Positions 36,762 through 45,331 of a stretch of 58,261 bases of DNA are shown here, piece by piece. Within the stretch, counting starts at the first letter, position 1. Each line of letters opens with the position of its first letter. The stretch spans positions 1-58,261 of the forward strand of contig CAJKHT010000007.1 of NCBI GenBank assembly GCA_905199755.1. The letters run 5' to 3'. The notes beneath the pieces were generated by a model. It saw only the letters and a list, made by a program, of their open reading frames with translations, had not been told where the DNA came from and did not search any database. Made by a program: the position numbers and the translations under genes. The DNA is from an uncultured Eubacteriales bacterium. Its GTDB lineage: Bacteria; Bacillota; Clostridia; UBA1381.

Positions 36762-38138
36762 ATGGAATACCGTATTGAACATGATTCCATGGGCGAAATG
36801 AAGGTTCCGGCAGACCGTCTTTGGGCTGCACAGACGCAGAGAAGCCATGAGAATTTCAAAATAGGTGTGGACATCGAAACTATGCCGAGAGAAATAACAC
36901 ATGCATTCGGAATACTCAAAAAAGCCGCAGCGATGGCAAATGCGGAGCTTAAGCCCGAGAAAATGACAGCTGAAAAGCTGGAGGCAATTTCCGCAGCATG
37001 CGACGAGGTAATATCGGGACAGCTTAACGGTCATTTCCCTCTCGTTGTATGGCAGACGGGTTCGGGTACACAGTCGAACATGAATGCAAACGAGGTAATT
37101 GCAAACCGTGCAAATCAGATTGCCGGCAAAAAGCTTTGCCACCCGAATGATGATATTAACATGAGCCAGTCCTCAAACGATACATTTCCTACCGCTATGC
37201 ATATTTCGGCAGTAACGGCAATTGAGGATAAGCTTCTTCCTGCGGTTGAATTGCTTATAGAGACATTTAAGCGCCTGGAAAAGGAAAATGAGGGCATTGT
37301 TAAATCCGGACGTACACATCTTCAGGACGCAACCCCGATTAAGTTCAGCCAGGAGATTTCAGGCTGGCGTGCAAGCCTTGAAAGGGATGCGGAACTTCTT
37401 AAAATGTCGGTTAAACCGCTTTATGAGCTTGCTTTGGGCGGTACGGCTGTAGGAACGGGACTGAATGCACCTGCGGGATTTTCCGAATTGGTTGCGAAGA
37501 AAGCAGCGGAGCTGACAGGTAAACCGTTTGTAACGGCAGTGAATAAATTTCACGCTCTTACATCAAAGGACGAAATCGTTTTTGCTCACGGCGCAATAAA
37601 GGCAACCGCATGCGATATGATGAAGATTGCAAACGATGTACGCTGGCTGGCATCGGGTCCGCGTGACGGTCTCGGTGAAATTCATATTCCCGAAAACGAG
37701 CCGGGTTCTTCAATTATGCCGGGTAAAGTAAATCCGACACAGTGCGAAGCCGTAACCATGGTTGCCGTTCAGGTAATGGGAAATGACACGGCTGTAGGCA
37801 TTGCGGCATCACAGGGTAATTTCGAGCTTAATGTGTTCATGCCTGTTGCCGCATATAATTTCCTGCAGTCTGCACGTCTTTTGGCAGAAGCAATTGTTTC
37901 GTTTAACAATAATTGTGCTGTAGGCATTACTGCAAACAAGGAAAAAATGTATCACAATCTGCATAATTCGCTTATGCTTGTTACCGCTCTTAATCCTTAT
38001 ATCGGTTATGAAAATGCGGCAAAAACAGCAAAAAAAGCATTTAAGGATAATATTTCTCTTAAGGAAGCGTGTGTGGAACTCGGATTCCTTACAGAAGAGA
38101 AATTCGACGAGGTATTTCACCCCGAACAGATGGTTTAA
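36762..38138 (+). CDS. fumC: Class II fumarate hydratase
   Basis: The 458-residue iron-independent fumarase interconverts malate and fumarate. It shows the superfamily signature GSSIMPGKVNPTQCEA (about residues 314-329), the substrate-site motif SGRTHLQDATPIKF (about 184-197) and QTGSGTQSNMNANEV near residue 104. It lies between the dehydrogenase and the Hdr genes. It would supply fumarate to the reductase at the end of the same operon. AAGAAAGGGTGG precedes the ATG. Confidence 0.95.
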   Translation: MEYRIEHDSMGEMKVPADRLWAAQTQRSHENFKIGVDIETMPREITHAFGILKKAAAMANAELKPEKMTAEKLEAISAACDEVISGQLNGHFPLVVWQTGSGTQSNMNANEVIANRANQIAGKKLCHPNDDINMSQSSNDTFPTAMHISAVTAIEDKLLPAVELLIETFKRLEKENEGIVKSGRTHLQDATPIKFSQEISGWRASLERDAELLKMSVKPLYELALGGTAVGTGLNAPAGFSELVAKKAAELTGKPFVTAVNKFHALTSKDEIVFAHGAIKATACDMMKIANDVRWLASGPRDGLGEIHIPENEPGSSIMPGKVNPTQCEAVTMVAVQVMGNDTAVGIAASQGNFELNVFMPVAAYNFLQSARLLAEAIVSFNNNCAVGITANKEKMYHNLHNSLMLVTALNPYIGYENAAKTAKKAFKDNISLKEACVELGFLTEEKFDEVFHPEQMV

Positions 38139-38167
38139 TCTGTATCGGGGATTGGTGAAAGGAGTTA

Positions 38168-38986
38168 ATGAATATAACGATGAAAGTCAGTTATTTTCCC
38201 GGCTGTACTCTCCGCACCAAGGCAAAGGAGCTTGACCGCTATGCACGTAAAAGCGCCGAAGTTCTCGGTATTGAGCTTTGCGAAATCGAGAACTGGCAGT
38301 GCTGCGGCGGTGTGTTCGTCAGTGCAAAGGACGAAATCGCTACCAAGCTGCCGAGTGTTCGCGCACTTATTTCCGCAAGAGATGCGAAACAGCCTTTGGT
38401 TACGGTATGTTCAGCCTGTCATAATGTAATAAAGCAGACAAATCATGCAATGGCTAATGATGAAAATTTTGCTTCACATGTAAATCTTTACATGCAGCAG
38501 GATAAAGAAAAGCCCGAGCCGTATCACGGTGAAACGGAGGTTTATCATTATCTTGAGCTTCTGCGTGATGTTGTCGGTTTCGATAAAATCCGCGAAGCGG
38601 TTGTAAATCCGCTAAAGGGCAGAAAAATTGCAGCATATTACGGCTGCATGCTCTTAAGACCGGGCAAGGTTATGAATTTCGATGATGCGGAAAATCCGCG
38701 TATTATGGAGGAGTTTATAAAAGCACTCGGTGCCGAACCGATAATATATTCAATGCGTAATGAATGCTGCGGAGGATATGTTGCACTTGAAGATGCGGAG
38801 CTTACAAAGAAAAAAGCAAATGCCGTCAGCGATAATGCGGCAAAATGCGGTGCCGAAGCAATAGTTACGGCATGTCCGCTGTGCAAGTATAATCTTGTAA
38901 AGAACGGCAGCAGTGTGCCGGTAATATACTTTACGGAGCTGCTTGCCGAAGCACTCGGTGTAAAGGAGGATACTCATGCAGAATAA
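38168..38986 (+). CDS. hdrB: HdrB-like subunit with two CCG domains
   Basis: The 272-residue protein resembles heterodisulfide reductase subunit B. Both cysteine-rich CCG repeats are intact. The first has C13, C45-C46, C81 and C84; the second has C160, C200-C201, C236 and C239. In methanogen HdrB these bind the noncubane [4Fe-4S] clusters that split a disulfide. Bacteria do not make CoM-CoB heterodisulfide, so the partner here is probably another disulfide or a protein. The downstream fumarate reductase suggests electrons pass onward. AAAGGAG stands only 3 bp from ATG 38168, and ATG 38180 is an alternative start. The gene overlaps hdrC by 11 bp. Confidence 0.9.
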   Translation: MNITMKVSYFPGCTLRTKAKELDRYARKSAEVLGIELCEIENWQCCGGVFVSAKDEIATKLPSVRALISARDAKQPLVTVCSACHNVIKQTNHAMANDENFASHVNLYMQQDKEKPEPYHGETEVYHYLELLRDVVGFDKIREAVVNPLKGRKIAAYYGCMLLRPGKVMNFDDAENPRIMEEFIKALGAEPIIYSMRNECCGGYVALEDAELTKKKANAVSDNAAKCGAEAIVTACPLCKYNLVKNGSSVPVIYFTELLAEALGVKEDTHAE

Positions 38987-39368
38987 GAATGAACGTCAGA
39001 AAGAGCAGATTCTGCGCATGAGCGGTGTAAATCCGCGCAAATGTATGCGCTGCGGAAAATGCTCCGGCACATGTCCGTCATATGACGAAATGGAATATCA
39101 TCCTCACCAGTTTGTATATATGGTTGAAAACGGAGAAATAGATAAGCTTATGAAATCGGATTCGATTTATAAATGTTTGTCATGCTTTGCATGTGTGGAT
39201 CGCTGTCCGAGAGGTGTGGAGCCGGCAAAGCTGGTTGAGGCTTTAAGGCTTAGCGTTATCCGCGAAAAAGGTGCAAATCATCTTACACCAAACGATATTC
39301 CGAAGCTTATTGATGATGATATGCCGCAGCAGGCAATTATGAGCGCTATGCGCAAATATTCTAAGTAA
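38976..39368 (+). CDS. hdrC: HdrC-like ferredoxin subunit
   Basis: The 130-residue protein has two [4Fe-4S] motifs (C23, C26, C29, C33 and C67, C70, C73, C77) in the HdrC arrangement, linking HdrA electron flow to HdrB. The end of hdrB overlaps its start, so the two are translationally coupled. The length is close to the 180-residue methanogen form minus its C-terminal helix bundle. Confidence 0.92.
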   Translation: MQNKNERQKEQILRMSGVNPRKCMRCGKCSGTCPSYDEMEYHPHQFVYMVENGEIDKLMKSDSIYKCLSCFACVDRCPRGVEPAKLVEALRLSVIREKGANHLTPNDIPKLIDDDMPQQAIMSAMRKYSK

Positions 39369-39386
39369 AAAGGAGAAACAAAGACC

Positions 39387-41381
39387 ATGCAAAGAATTGG
39401 AGTTTTTGTCTGCCATTGCGGTACCAATATTGCCGGAACGGTAGATGTAAAAGCAGTTGCGCAAGCACTGAAAAATGAGCCGGGCGTTGTTTTCTCCACC
39501 GATTATCAGTATATGTGTTCCCAGGCGGGACAGGACATGATAAAGGATGCCGTTAAGGAAAATAATCTTACGGGATTTGTGGTATGTTCATGTTCACCTC
39601 GTATGCATGAGGCAACTTTCCGCAAGACTGCTGCCGCAGCGGGACTTAATCCGTATATGGTGGAAATCGCCAATATCCGTGAGCAGTGTTCATGGGTACA
39701 TAAGGAAATGCCGATAGGCACCGAAAAGGCAATTATTCTCGCAAAGGCGGCTGTGGCTAAAGTAAACCTCAATGCACCGCTTACACCGGGAGAAAGCCCT
39801 GTTACAAAGCGTGCCCTTGTAATCGGCGGAGGTATTGCGGGAATACAGACAGCTCTGGATATAGCAGATGCGGGCTTCCCTGTGGATATAGTGGAAACCA
39901 AACCGACAATCGGCGGAAAAATGGCACAGCTTGATAAAACATTCCCGACACTTGACTGTGCGGCATGTATATTGACACCTAAAATGGTGGACGTGGCGCA
40001 GAATGATAAAATCCGTATATTCTCATATTCGGAGGTTACGGACGTAAAGGGATTTGTCGGAAACTTTGATGTAACAATCAAGCGCAAGGCAAGATATGTA
40101 AAGGAAGAATTGTGTACCGGCTGCGGAGCCTGTACGGAAAAATGTCCGCAGAAGAAAGTGCCGAACGAATTTAACCTCGGCATGGATAACCGCCGCGCTA
40201 TATATATTCCTTTCGCTCAGGCGGTTCCGAAGGTTGCAACCATCGATCCCGAGCATTGTATGATGCTTAAAAACGGAAAATGCGGTCTCTGCTCAAAGGT
40301 ATGTACTGCCGGAGCAATCGATTATGAAGCAAAAGACGAGTACATTGAAGAAAAGTACGGTGCAATAGTAGCCGCTACGGGATTTAATCCTATTTCAATG
40401 GATAAATTCGATGAATTTGCATATTCGCAGTCAAAGGACGTTATAACATCATTGGAGCTGGAGCGTCTTATGAATGCGGCAGGCCCTACGGGCGGTACTC
40501 TGCTTCGTCCGTCGGACGGTGAGCATCCGCATACGATAGTGTTTGTTCAGTGTGTGGGTTCAAGATGTGAAGCATGTGCGGAAAAGGGCAAGGAATACTG
40601 CTCTAAAATATGTTGCATGTATACCGCTAAACATTCAATGCTCATACGTGATAAATACCCCGACACGGATGTATATGTATTCTATATTGATGTCCGTACT
40701 CCGGGTAAGAACTTTGATGAATTTTATCGCCGTGCCGTTGAGGAATACGGTGTACACTACATAAAAGGTATGGTCGGCAAGGTAACACCGGAGGACGGCA
40801 AGCTTAAGGTACAGGCATCCGATTTGCTTGACGGAAAACAGCTGCATATCGATGCCGATTTGGTTGTTCTTGCGGCGGCAATAGAACCCGATAAATCCGC
40901 AAGACCTCTTGCAACAATGCTTACCGCAAGCATGGATACAAATGATTTCTTTACCGAAGCACATCCGAAGCTTCGTCCTGTTGAAAGTCCGACAGCCGGT
41001 GTGTTCCTTTCGGGAGCATGTCAGGGACCGAAGGATATTCCTGAAACCGTATCGCAGGCAGGAGCGGCAGCGTCTAAGGTTATAGGCTTGCTTTGCAAGG
41101 ATAAGCTTATGGGCAATCCGTGTGTGGCACATTCTGATGAAATGATGTGTAACGGCTGTTCGACATGTGAAAAGGTATGTCCTTACGGTGCTATTACTTA
41201 TGTTGATAAGGAATTCAGAATGCCCGACAGAACGACTAAGGTTCGCCGTGTCGCTGTTGTAAACGAGGCTGTGTGCCAGGGCTGCGGAGCATGTACTGTG
41301 GCATGTATGTCGGGAGCAATGGATTTGCGCGGCTTTACGAATAAACAAATTATGGCGGAGGTAGATGCAATATGCAAGTAA
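39387..41381 (+). CDS. hdrA: HdrA-like flavoprotein, probable electron-bifurcating subunit
   Basis: The 664-residue protein has the HdrA N-terminal iron-sulfur segment (VCHCGTN at 8-14, CSCSPRMHEATFR near 69), then the FAD motif VIGGGIAG (about 148) and LDCAACILTPKM. A cluster pair near residue 244 (CTGCGACTEKCP) and near 298 (CGLCSKVC) follow, with two C-terminal clusters near 587 (CNGCSTCEKVCP) and 629 (CQGCGACTVAC). In the Hdr-Mvh and Hdr-Flx complexes HdrA carries the bifurcating FAD and the C-terminal ferredoxin domain reduces ferredoxin. Full motif retention suggests that it is functional. It overlaps the next gene by 10 bp. Confidence 0.93.
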   Translation: MQRIGVFVCHCGTNIAGTVDVKAVAQALKNEPGVVFSTDYQYMCSQAGQDMIKDAVKENNLTGFVVCSCSPRMHEATFRKTAAAAGLNPYMVEIANIREQCSWVHKEMPIGTEKAIILAKAAVAKVNLNAPLTPGESPVTKRALVIGGGIAGIQTALDIADAGFPVDIVETKPTIGGKMAQLDKTFPTLDCAACILTPKMVDVAQNDKIRIFSYSEVTDVKGFVGNFDVTIKRKARYVKEELCTGCGACTEKCPQKKVPNEFNLGMDNRRAIYIPFAQAVPKVATIDPEHCMMLKNGKCGLCSKVCTAGAIDYEAKDEYIEEKYGAIVAATGFNPISMDKFDEFAYSQSKDVITSLELERLMNAAGPTGGTLLRPSDGEHPHTIVFVQCVGSRCEACAEKGKEYCSKICCMYTAKHSMLIRDKYPDTDVYVFYIDVRTPGKNFDEFYRRAVEEYGVHYIKGMVGKVTPEDGKLKVQASDLLDGKQLHIDADLVVLAAAIEPDKSARPLATMLTASMDTNDFFTEAHPKLRPVESPTAGVFLSGACQGPKDIPETVSQAGAAASKVIGLLCKDKLMGNPCVAHSDEMMCNGCSTCEKVCPYGAITYVDKEFRMPDRTTKVRRVAVVNEAVCQGCGACTVACMSGAMDLRGFTNKQIMAEVDAICK

Positions 41382-41806
41382 ACGAATATAAGCCGCTTAT
41401 AGTGGCATTTTGCTGTAACTGGTGTTCGTATGCGGGCGCTGACCTTGCGGGAAATAACAGACTGAATTATCCGGCTGACGTAAAAATCGTGCGTGTACCC
41501 TGTTCGTGCAGAGTAAACCCGATGTTTATACTCCGTGCATTCCAGAGAGGTGCGGACGGTGTAATCCTTTGCGGATGTCATCCGGGAGACTGTCATTATA
41601 CTTCGGGTAACTATTATACACGCCGCCGTATGGCGCTGCTGTTCTCAATGCTTGATTATCTCGGTATTGAGAGAGAAAGAACCCGTGTTGAATGGGTGAG
41701 TGCGGCTGAGGGCGCAAAATTCGCGGCAACAATGAACGATTTTGCCGAGAAAGTTGCTTCTTTGGGCGAAAATAAGAGATTGGAGGATTTGCGATGCAGG
41801 AAATAA
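41372..41806 (+). CDS. flxD: MvhD/FlxD-like iron-sulfur subunit
   Basis: The 144-residue protein has the MvhD cysteine pattern: FCCNWCSY (C14, C15, C18), VPCSCRVNP and LCGCHPGDCHY. Family members accept electrons from a hydrogenase, formate dehydrogenase or NADH module and hand them to HdrA. No hydrogenase is encoded here; the partner appears to be the FlxA-like NAD(P)H protein at 43797. The gene overlaps both neighbours, which suggests a fixed complex. Confidence 0.9.
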   Translation: MQVNEYKPLIVAFCCNWCSYAGADLAGNNRLNYPADVKIVRVPCSCRVNPMFILRAFQRGADGVILCGCHPGDCHYTSGNYYTRRRMALLFSMLDYLGIERERTRVEWVSAAEGAKFAATMNDFAEKVASLGENKRLEDLRCRK

Positions 41807-42786
41807 AACGCGAAATTCTCGTATCTAAGGCTTTGGAACTGCTTGCAAACGGAACTGTTGACCGTGTGCTTGGCTGGAAAGCCGGAGAATTTGATTATGA
41901 TGTGACGCCTGCGGTTTTCGGCAGTGCGGACGAAATAGAAAAGGATTTTGTCTGGAATGATTTCTGCGGCGCAAACTTTTCAAAATACCTTATAAAAGAA
42001 ACGGCAAAAAGTGAAAATAAAGTAGCGGTATTTCTTAAACCGTGCGATACATACAGCTTTAACCAGCTGCTCACAGAGCATCGTTTTGACCGTGAAAAGG
42101 TTTATGCCGTAGGTGTACCGTGTAACGGTATGATTGATATAAATAAAATAAAAAGCAATGTCGAGGGTATTTCGGCAATCCGTGAAGAAAACGGAAAAGT
42201 TATTGCCGATACCTTGTATGACGGCGCTGTGGAATTTGAAAGAGACGGTGTGCTTCCCGACAGATGCCTGAACTGCAAATCAAAAAAGCATGTTGCATAT
42301 GATGAGCTTTTGGGCGAGGACGGCGAGGTTTTGGATTCATCAAGATTTGATGAGGTCGAAAAGCTTGAAAAAATGACTCCCGATGAACGTTTTGCATTCT
42401 GGCAGAACGAGCTTTCGAGATGCATACGCTGTAATGCCTGCCGTGATGTCTGTCCTGCATGCACATGTGAAAAATGTGTGTTTGACAACCCCAATTCCGG
42501 TGTGGAAAATAAAGCGGCATCAAACTCATTTGAGGAAAAAATGTTCCACATTATCCGCGCATTCCATGTTGCCGGAAGATGTACAGACTGCGGTGAATGT
42601 TCACGTGTGTGTCCGCAGCATATACCGCTGCATTTGCTGAACCGTAAATTTATCAAGGATATTGATGATTTCTACGGTGAGTATCAGGCAGGAGCAGAGG
42701 TAGGCAGCAGAGCGCCGATTGTTAATTATACAACAGATGATTTGGAACCGGGCGAAGCGGTGGAAAGAGGTGACGGCAATGCGTAA
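41794..42786 (+). CDS. Iron-sulfur protein of the Flx complex (FlxC-like)
   Basis: The 330-residue protein has a Cys-containing N-terminal domain that resembles the F420-hydrogenase beta/HycB-like fold (FLKPCDTYSFNQLL, VGVPCNGMID). Two C-terminal [4Fe-4S] motifs are CIRCNACRDVCP (with CTCEKC nearby) and CTDCGECSRVCP, near residues 208-275. Its place between the FlxD-like and FlxB-like genes suggests the FlxC role of moving electrons from NADH to the MvhD/Hdr part. The FlxB and FlxC labels may be swapped, as both are ferredoxin-type. It overlaps the next gene by 8 bp. Confidence 0.75.
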   Translation: MQEIKREILVSKALELLANGTVDRVLGWKAGEFDYDVTPAVFGSADEIEKDFVWNDFCGANFSKYLIKETAKSENKVAVFLKPCDTYSFNQLLTEHRFDREKVYAVGVPCNGMIDINKIKSNVEGISAIREENGKVIADTLYDGAVEFERDGVLPDRCLNCKSKKHVAYDELLGEDGEVLDSSRFDEVEKLEKMTPDERFAFWQNELSRCIRCNACRDVCPACTCEKCVFDNPNSGVENKAASNSFEEKMFHIIRAFHVAGRCTDCGECSRVCPQHIPLHLLNRKFIKDIDDFYGEYQAGAEVGSRAPIVNYTTDDLEPGEAVERGDGNA

Positions 42787-43804
42787 AATTTCACTTGATA
42801 AGCTTGATACGCTTTTTGCGGCGATTGCCGGTGATGAAACTCTTTATCTGCCGACAGATACTGCGGCAGGAGCAAAATTTGAGAAGTGGGAAAGCGGAAA
42901 AACGCTTTCAAATGCACTCAATACCGTCAGAAGCGCAAAAGATTTCTTCTTTCCGCAGACGGAAAATCTTATGGATTTTAAGGTTGAGGGCAAAAACATA
43001 GAAGTTATCGATACGCGCAGCGAATGTGAAGATTTTGTTGTTTTCGGTGTTCGTGCGTGTGACGTGAAGAGCTTTGAAGTGCTTGACCGCGTATTTTTAA
43101 GCGAGCCTGTTGATACATATTATAAAAACAGACGCGAGCATGGCGTTATTATGTCACTTGCCTGCACAAAGCCTGTTGAAAGCTGTTTCTGCGGCACATT
43201 CGGAATTGATGCGGCAGCGCCGGAGGGAGACATAGTATGCCATAAAACCGATGATGCGCTTTATATGGAGGCAAAGTCGGAAAAGGGAGAAAAGCTGTTG
43301 GCAAAGCTTGAAGGAATAACTGAGGCTTCCGACAGCAATGCGGTTGATGCTCAAAAAGAGCTTATCCGCGAAAGATTGTCGAAACTGCCGCTGGCTGAGC
43401 TTTCGGCAGATGCATTCGGGGACGGAAAAACATCTGAATTTTTCGATGCTCCCGAATGGAAGGAATTATCGGAATCATGCCTTGGCTGCGGAACATGTAC
43501 GTTTGTATGTCCCACTTGCCAGTGCTATGATATAAAGGATTTCAATACGGGACACGGTGTAAAGCGTTTCCGCTGCTGGGATTCGTGTATGTATTCGGAT
43601 TTCACAAAAATGTCGGCAGGTCAGCCGAGACTTACGCAGCTTGAACGTTTCCGCCAGAGATTTATGCATAAGCTTGTATATTATCCGACAAATAATGACG
43701 GATTGTTCTCATGCGTAGGCTGCGGCAGATGTGTTTCAAAGTGTCCGATTCAAATGAATATCGTAAAAGTTATGAAGAAGCTGGGAGGGCGTGTAAATGG
43801 CTGA
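42779..43804 (+). CDS. Iron-sulfur protein of the Flx complex (AsrA/FlxB-like)
   Basis: The start at 42779 is supported by AAGAGG upstream and removes a 20-residue overlapping extension. The 341-residue protein resembles anaerobic sulfite reductase subunit A and sulfhydrogenase beta. It has an N-terminal domain with FGVRACDVKSFEVLD and CTKPVESCFCGTFG. Two [4Fe-4S] motifs follow, CLGCGTCTFVCPTCQC (about residues 235-250) and CVGCGRCVSKCP near the C-terminus. In such systems the protein couples to the FAD/NAD(P)H subunit. It overlaps the flxA-like gene by 8 bp. Confidence 0.8.
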   Translation: MRKISLDKLDTLFAAIAGDETLYLPTDTAAGAKFEKWESGKTLSNALNTVRSAKDFFFPQTENLMDFKVEGKNIEVIDTRSECEDFVVFGVRACDVKSFEVLDRVFLSEPVDTYYKNRREHGVIMSLACTKPVESCFCGTFGIDAAAPEGDIVCHKTDDALYMEAKSEKGEKLLAKLEGITEASDSNAVDAQKELIRERLSKLPLAELSADAFGDGKTSEFFDAPEWKELSESCLGCGTCTFVCPTCQCYDIKDFNTGHGVKRFRCWDSCMYSDFTKMSAGQPRLTQLERFRQRFMHKLVYYPTNNDGLFSCVGCGRCVSKCPIQMNIVKVMKKLGGRVNG

Positions 43805-44630
43805 TATAAACGAAGCACTTATTCCCGTAATCGGTGTGGTTACGGATATACGAATCGATACGCCCGACGTAAAGACTTTCCGTGTGGTAACACCCGACGG
43901 AAAAAAAGCGTTTGAGCATAAACCGGGACAATGTGCGATGCTCTCAATCCCGGGAGTGGGCGAGGCGATGTTTTCAATCACATCGTCACCCACGAATACC
44001 GAGTTTATGGAATTTTCAATAAAGAAATGCGGCTGTGTTACGGAGTGGCTTCATTCAATGGAGGTAGGTCAGCAGATTACAATCCGCGGACCTTACGGAC
44101 ATCCGTTCCCGGTTGATACGGAATTTGCCGGACATGACATGCTCTTTATTGCCGGAGGTATAGGTCTTGCACCGCTGCGTTCGGTTATAAACTATTGCCG
44201 TCATTATCGTGACCGTTACGGAAAAATCGATATTGTGTACGGTTCGAGAAGTATGCAGGATCTGGTAGATTATAAAGAAATAATTGATGAGTGGTCAAAT
44301 GATGCCGGTGTAAGCGTTCATCTCACAATTGACCGCGAACAGCCCGAATGGGACGGTCATGTGGGCTTTGTTCCGAATTACGTTAAGGAGCTGGGCTTCT
44401 CAACCGATAAAATCGCTATTCTCTGCGGTCCTCCGATTATGATAAAATTCACTTTGGCAGGACTTCAGGAGCTGGGATTTGACAAAACACAGGTGTACAC
44501 GACCATGGAGCTTCGTATGAAGTGCGGTATAGGAAAATGCGGAAGATGCAATATCGGCTCAAAATATGTCTGCAAGGACGGCCCGGTTTTCCGCTGTGAT
44601 GAGCTTGACGAGCTTCCTAACGAATATTGA
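43797..44630 (+). CDS. flxA: FlxA-like NAD(P)H/FAD oxidoreductase with [2Fe-2S] domain
   Basis: The 277-residue ferredoxin-NADP-reductase-fold protein is related to AsrB and sulfhydrogenase gamma. It has an FAD domain (about 12-105), a nucleotide-binding motif (FIAGGIGLAPLRSVINYC, about 118-135) and a C-terminal [2Fe-2S] site (C243, C248, C251, C259). It is the expected entry point for NADH electrons into the Flx-Hdr complex described in Desulfovibrio vulgaris. The MELRMKCGIGKCGRC tail is typical of the family. Confidence 0.9.
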   Translation: MADINEALIPVIGVVTDIRIDTPDVKTFRVVTPDGKKAFEHKPGQCAMLSIPGVGEAMFSITSSPTNTEFMEFSIKKCGCVTEWLHSMEVGQQITIRGPYGHPFPVDTEFAGHDMLFIAGGIGLAPLRSVINYCRHYRDRYGKIDIVYGSRSMQDLVDYKEIIDEWSNDAGVSVHLTIDREQPEWDGHVGFVPNYVKELGFSTDKIAILCGPPIMIKFTLAGLQELGFDKTQVYTTMELRMKCGIGKCGRCNIGSKYVCKDGPVFRCDELDELPNEY

Positions 44631-44646
44631 TAAGGAGATTTTGAAT

Positions 44647-45321
44647 ATGGAAAATATGGTTAATGTTTACCTGTTCGGCAAGCAGTACAGTGTGCCGGAC
44701 AATCTGACAATAATGCGTGCCATGGAATATGCCGGTTATCAGCTTGTACGCGGCTGCGGCTGCCGTAACGGTTTCTGCGGCGCGTGTGCGACAATTTACC
44801 GTATAAAGGGTGACAAGGAACTTAAAACATGTCTTGCATGTCAGACAAAGGTTGAGGACAATATGTATGTTGCAACTCTTCCGTTCTTCCCGTTGGTAAA
44901 GGAAATTTACGATATTGAAAAAATAAAGCCCACAGAACAGATAATGATGCAGCTTTATCCCGAAATATATTCATGTGTCGGCTGTAATGCATGTACAAAG
45001 AGCTGTACACAGGGACTTAACGTAATGCAGTATATTGCATATGCTCAGCGCGGTGAATTTGAAAAATGTGCAGAGGAATCGTTTGACTGTGTAATGTGCG
45101 GTGTATGTTCTTCACGCTGCCCGGCAGGAATATCTCATCCGCAGGTGGCAATGCTTGCCAGAAGATTGAACGGTAAGTATCTTGCGCCTAAGACAGAGCA
45201 TCTTGAAAACCGTGTTAAAGAAATAAAGGACGGTACATTTACCGAGCTGATAGAAAATCTCATGGGTAAGCCGATTGAAGAAATCAAAGAGCTTTACAAC
45301 AACAGAGAGATTGAAAAGTAG
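44647..45321 (+). CDS. frdB: Fumarate reductase/succinate dehydrogenase iron-sulfur subunit (soluble type)
   Basis: The start at 44647 has AAGGAG 9 bp upstream; an in-frame ATG at 44566 would overlap flxA. The 224-residue protein has a [2Fe-2S] domain (C39, C44, C47, C62/C65) and two [4Fe-4S] motifs (C110, C113, C116, C120 and C148, C151, C154, C158). This order differs from the classical FrdB ending of [3Fe-4S] clusters and is like TfrB of methanogens, but without the TfrB C-terminal CCG domain. That domain occurs here as the separate HdrB. No membrane-anchor subunits are encoded, so the reductase should be cytoplasmic. Confidence 0.88.
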   Translation: MENMVNVYLFGKQYSVPDNLTIMRAMEYAGYQLVRGCGCRNGFCGACATIYRIKGDKELKTCLACQTKVEDNMYVATLPFFPLVKEIYDIEKIKPTEQIMMQLYPEIYSCVGCNACTKSCTQGLNVMQYIAYAQRGEFEKCAEESFDCVMCGVCSSRCPAGISHPQVAMLARRLNGKYLAPKTEHLENRVKEIKDGTFTELIENLMGKPIEEIKELYNNREIEK

Positions 45322-45331
45322 GAGGGATAGT

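Noticed and set aside
43797..44630. Dihydroorotate dehydrogenase electron-transfer subunit (PyrK)
   Set aside because: The fold is related, but the C-terminal MELRMKCGIGKCGRC motif and Hdr-Flx neighbourhood fit FlxA/AsrB-type proteins better.
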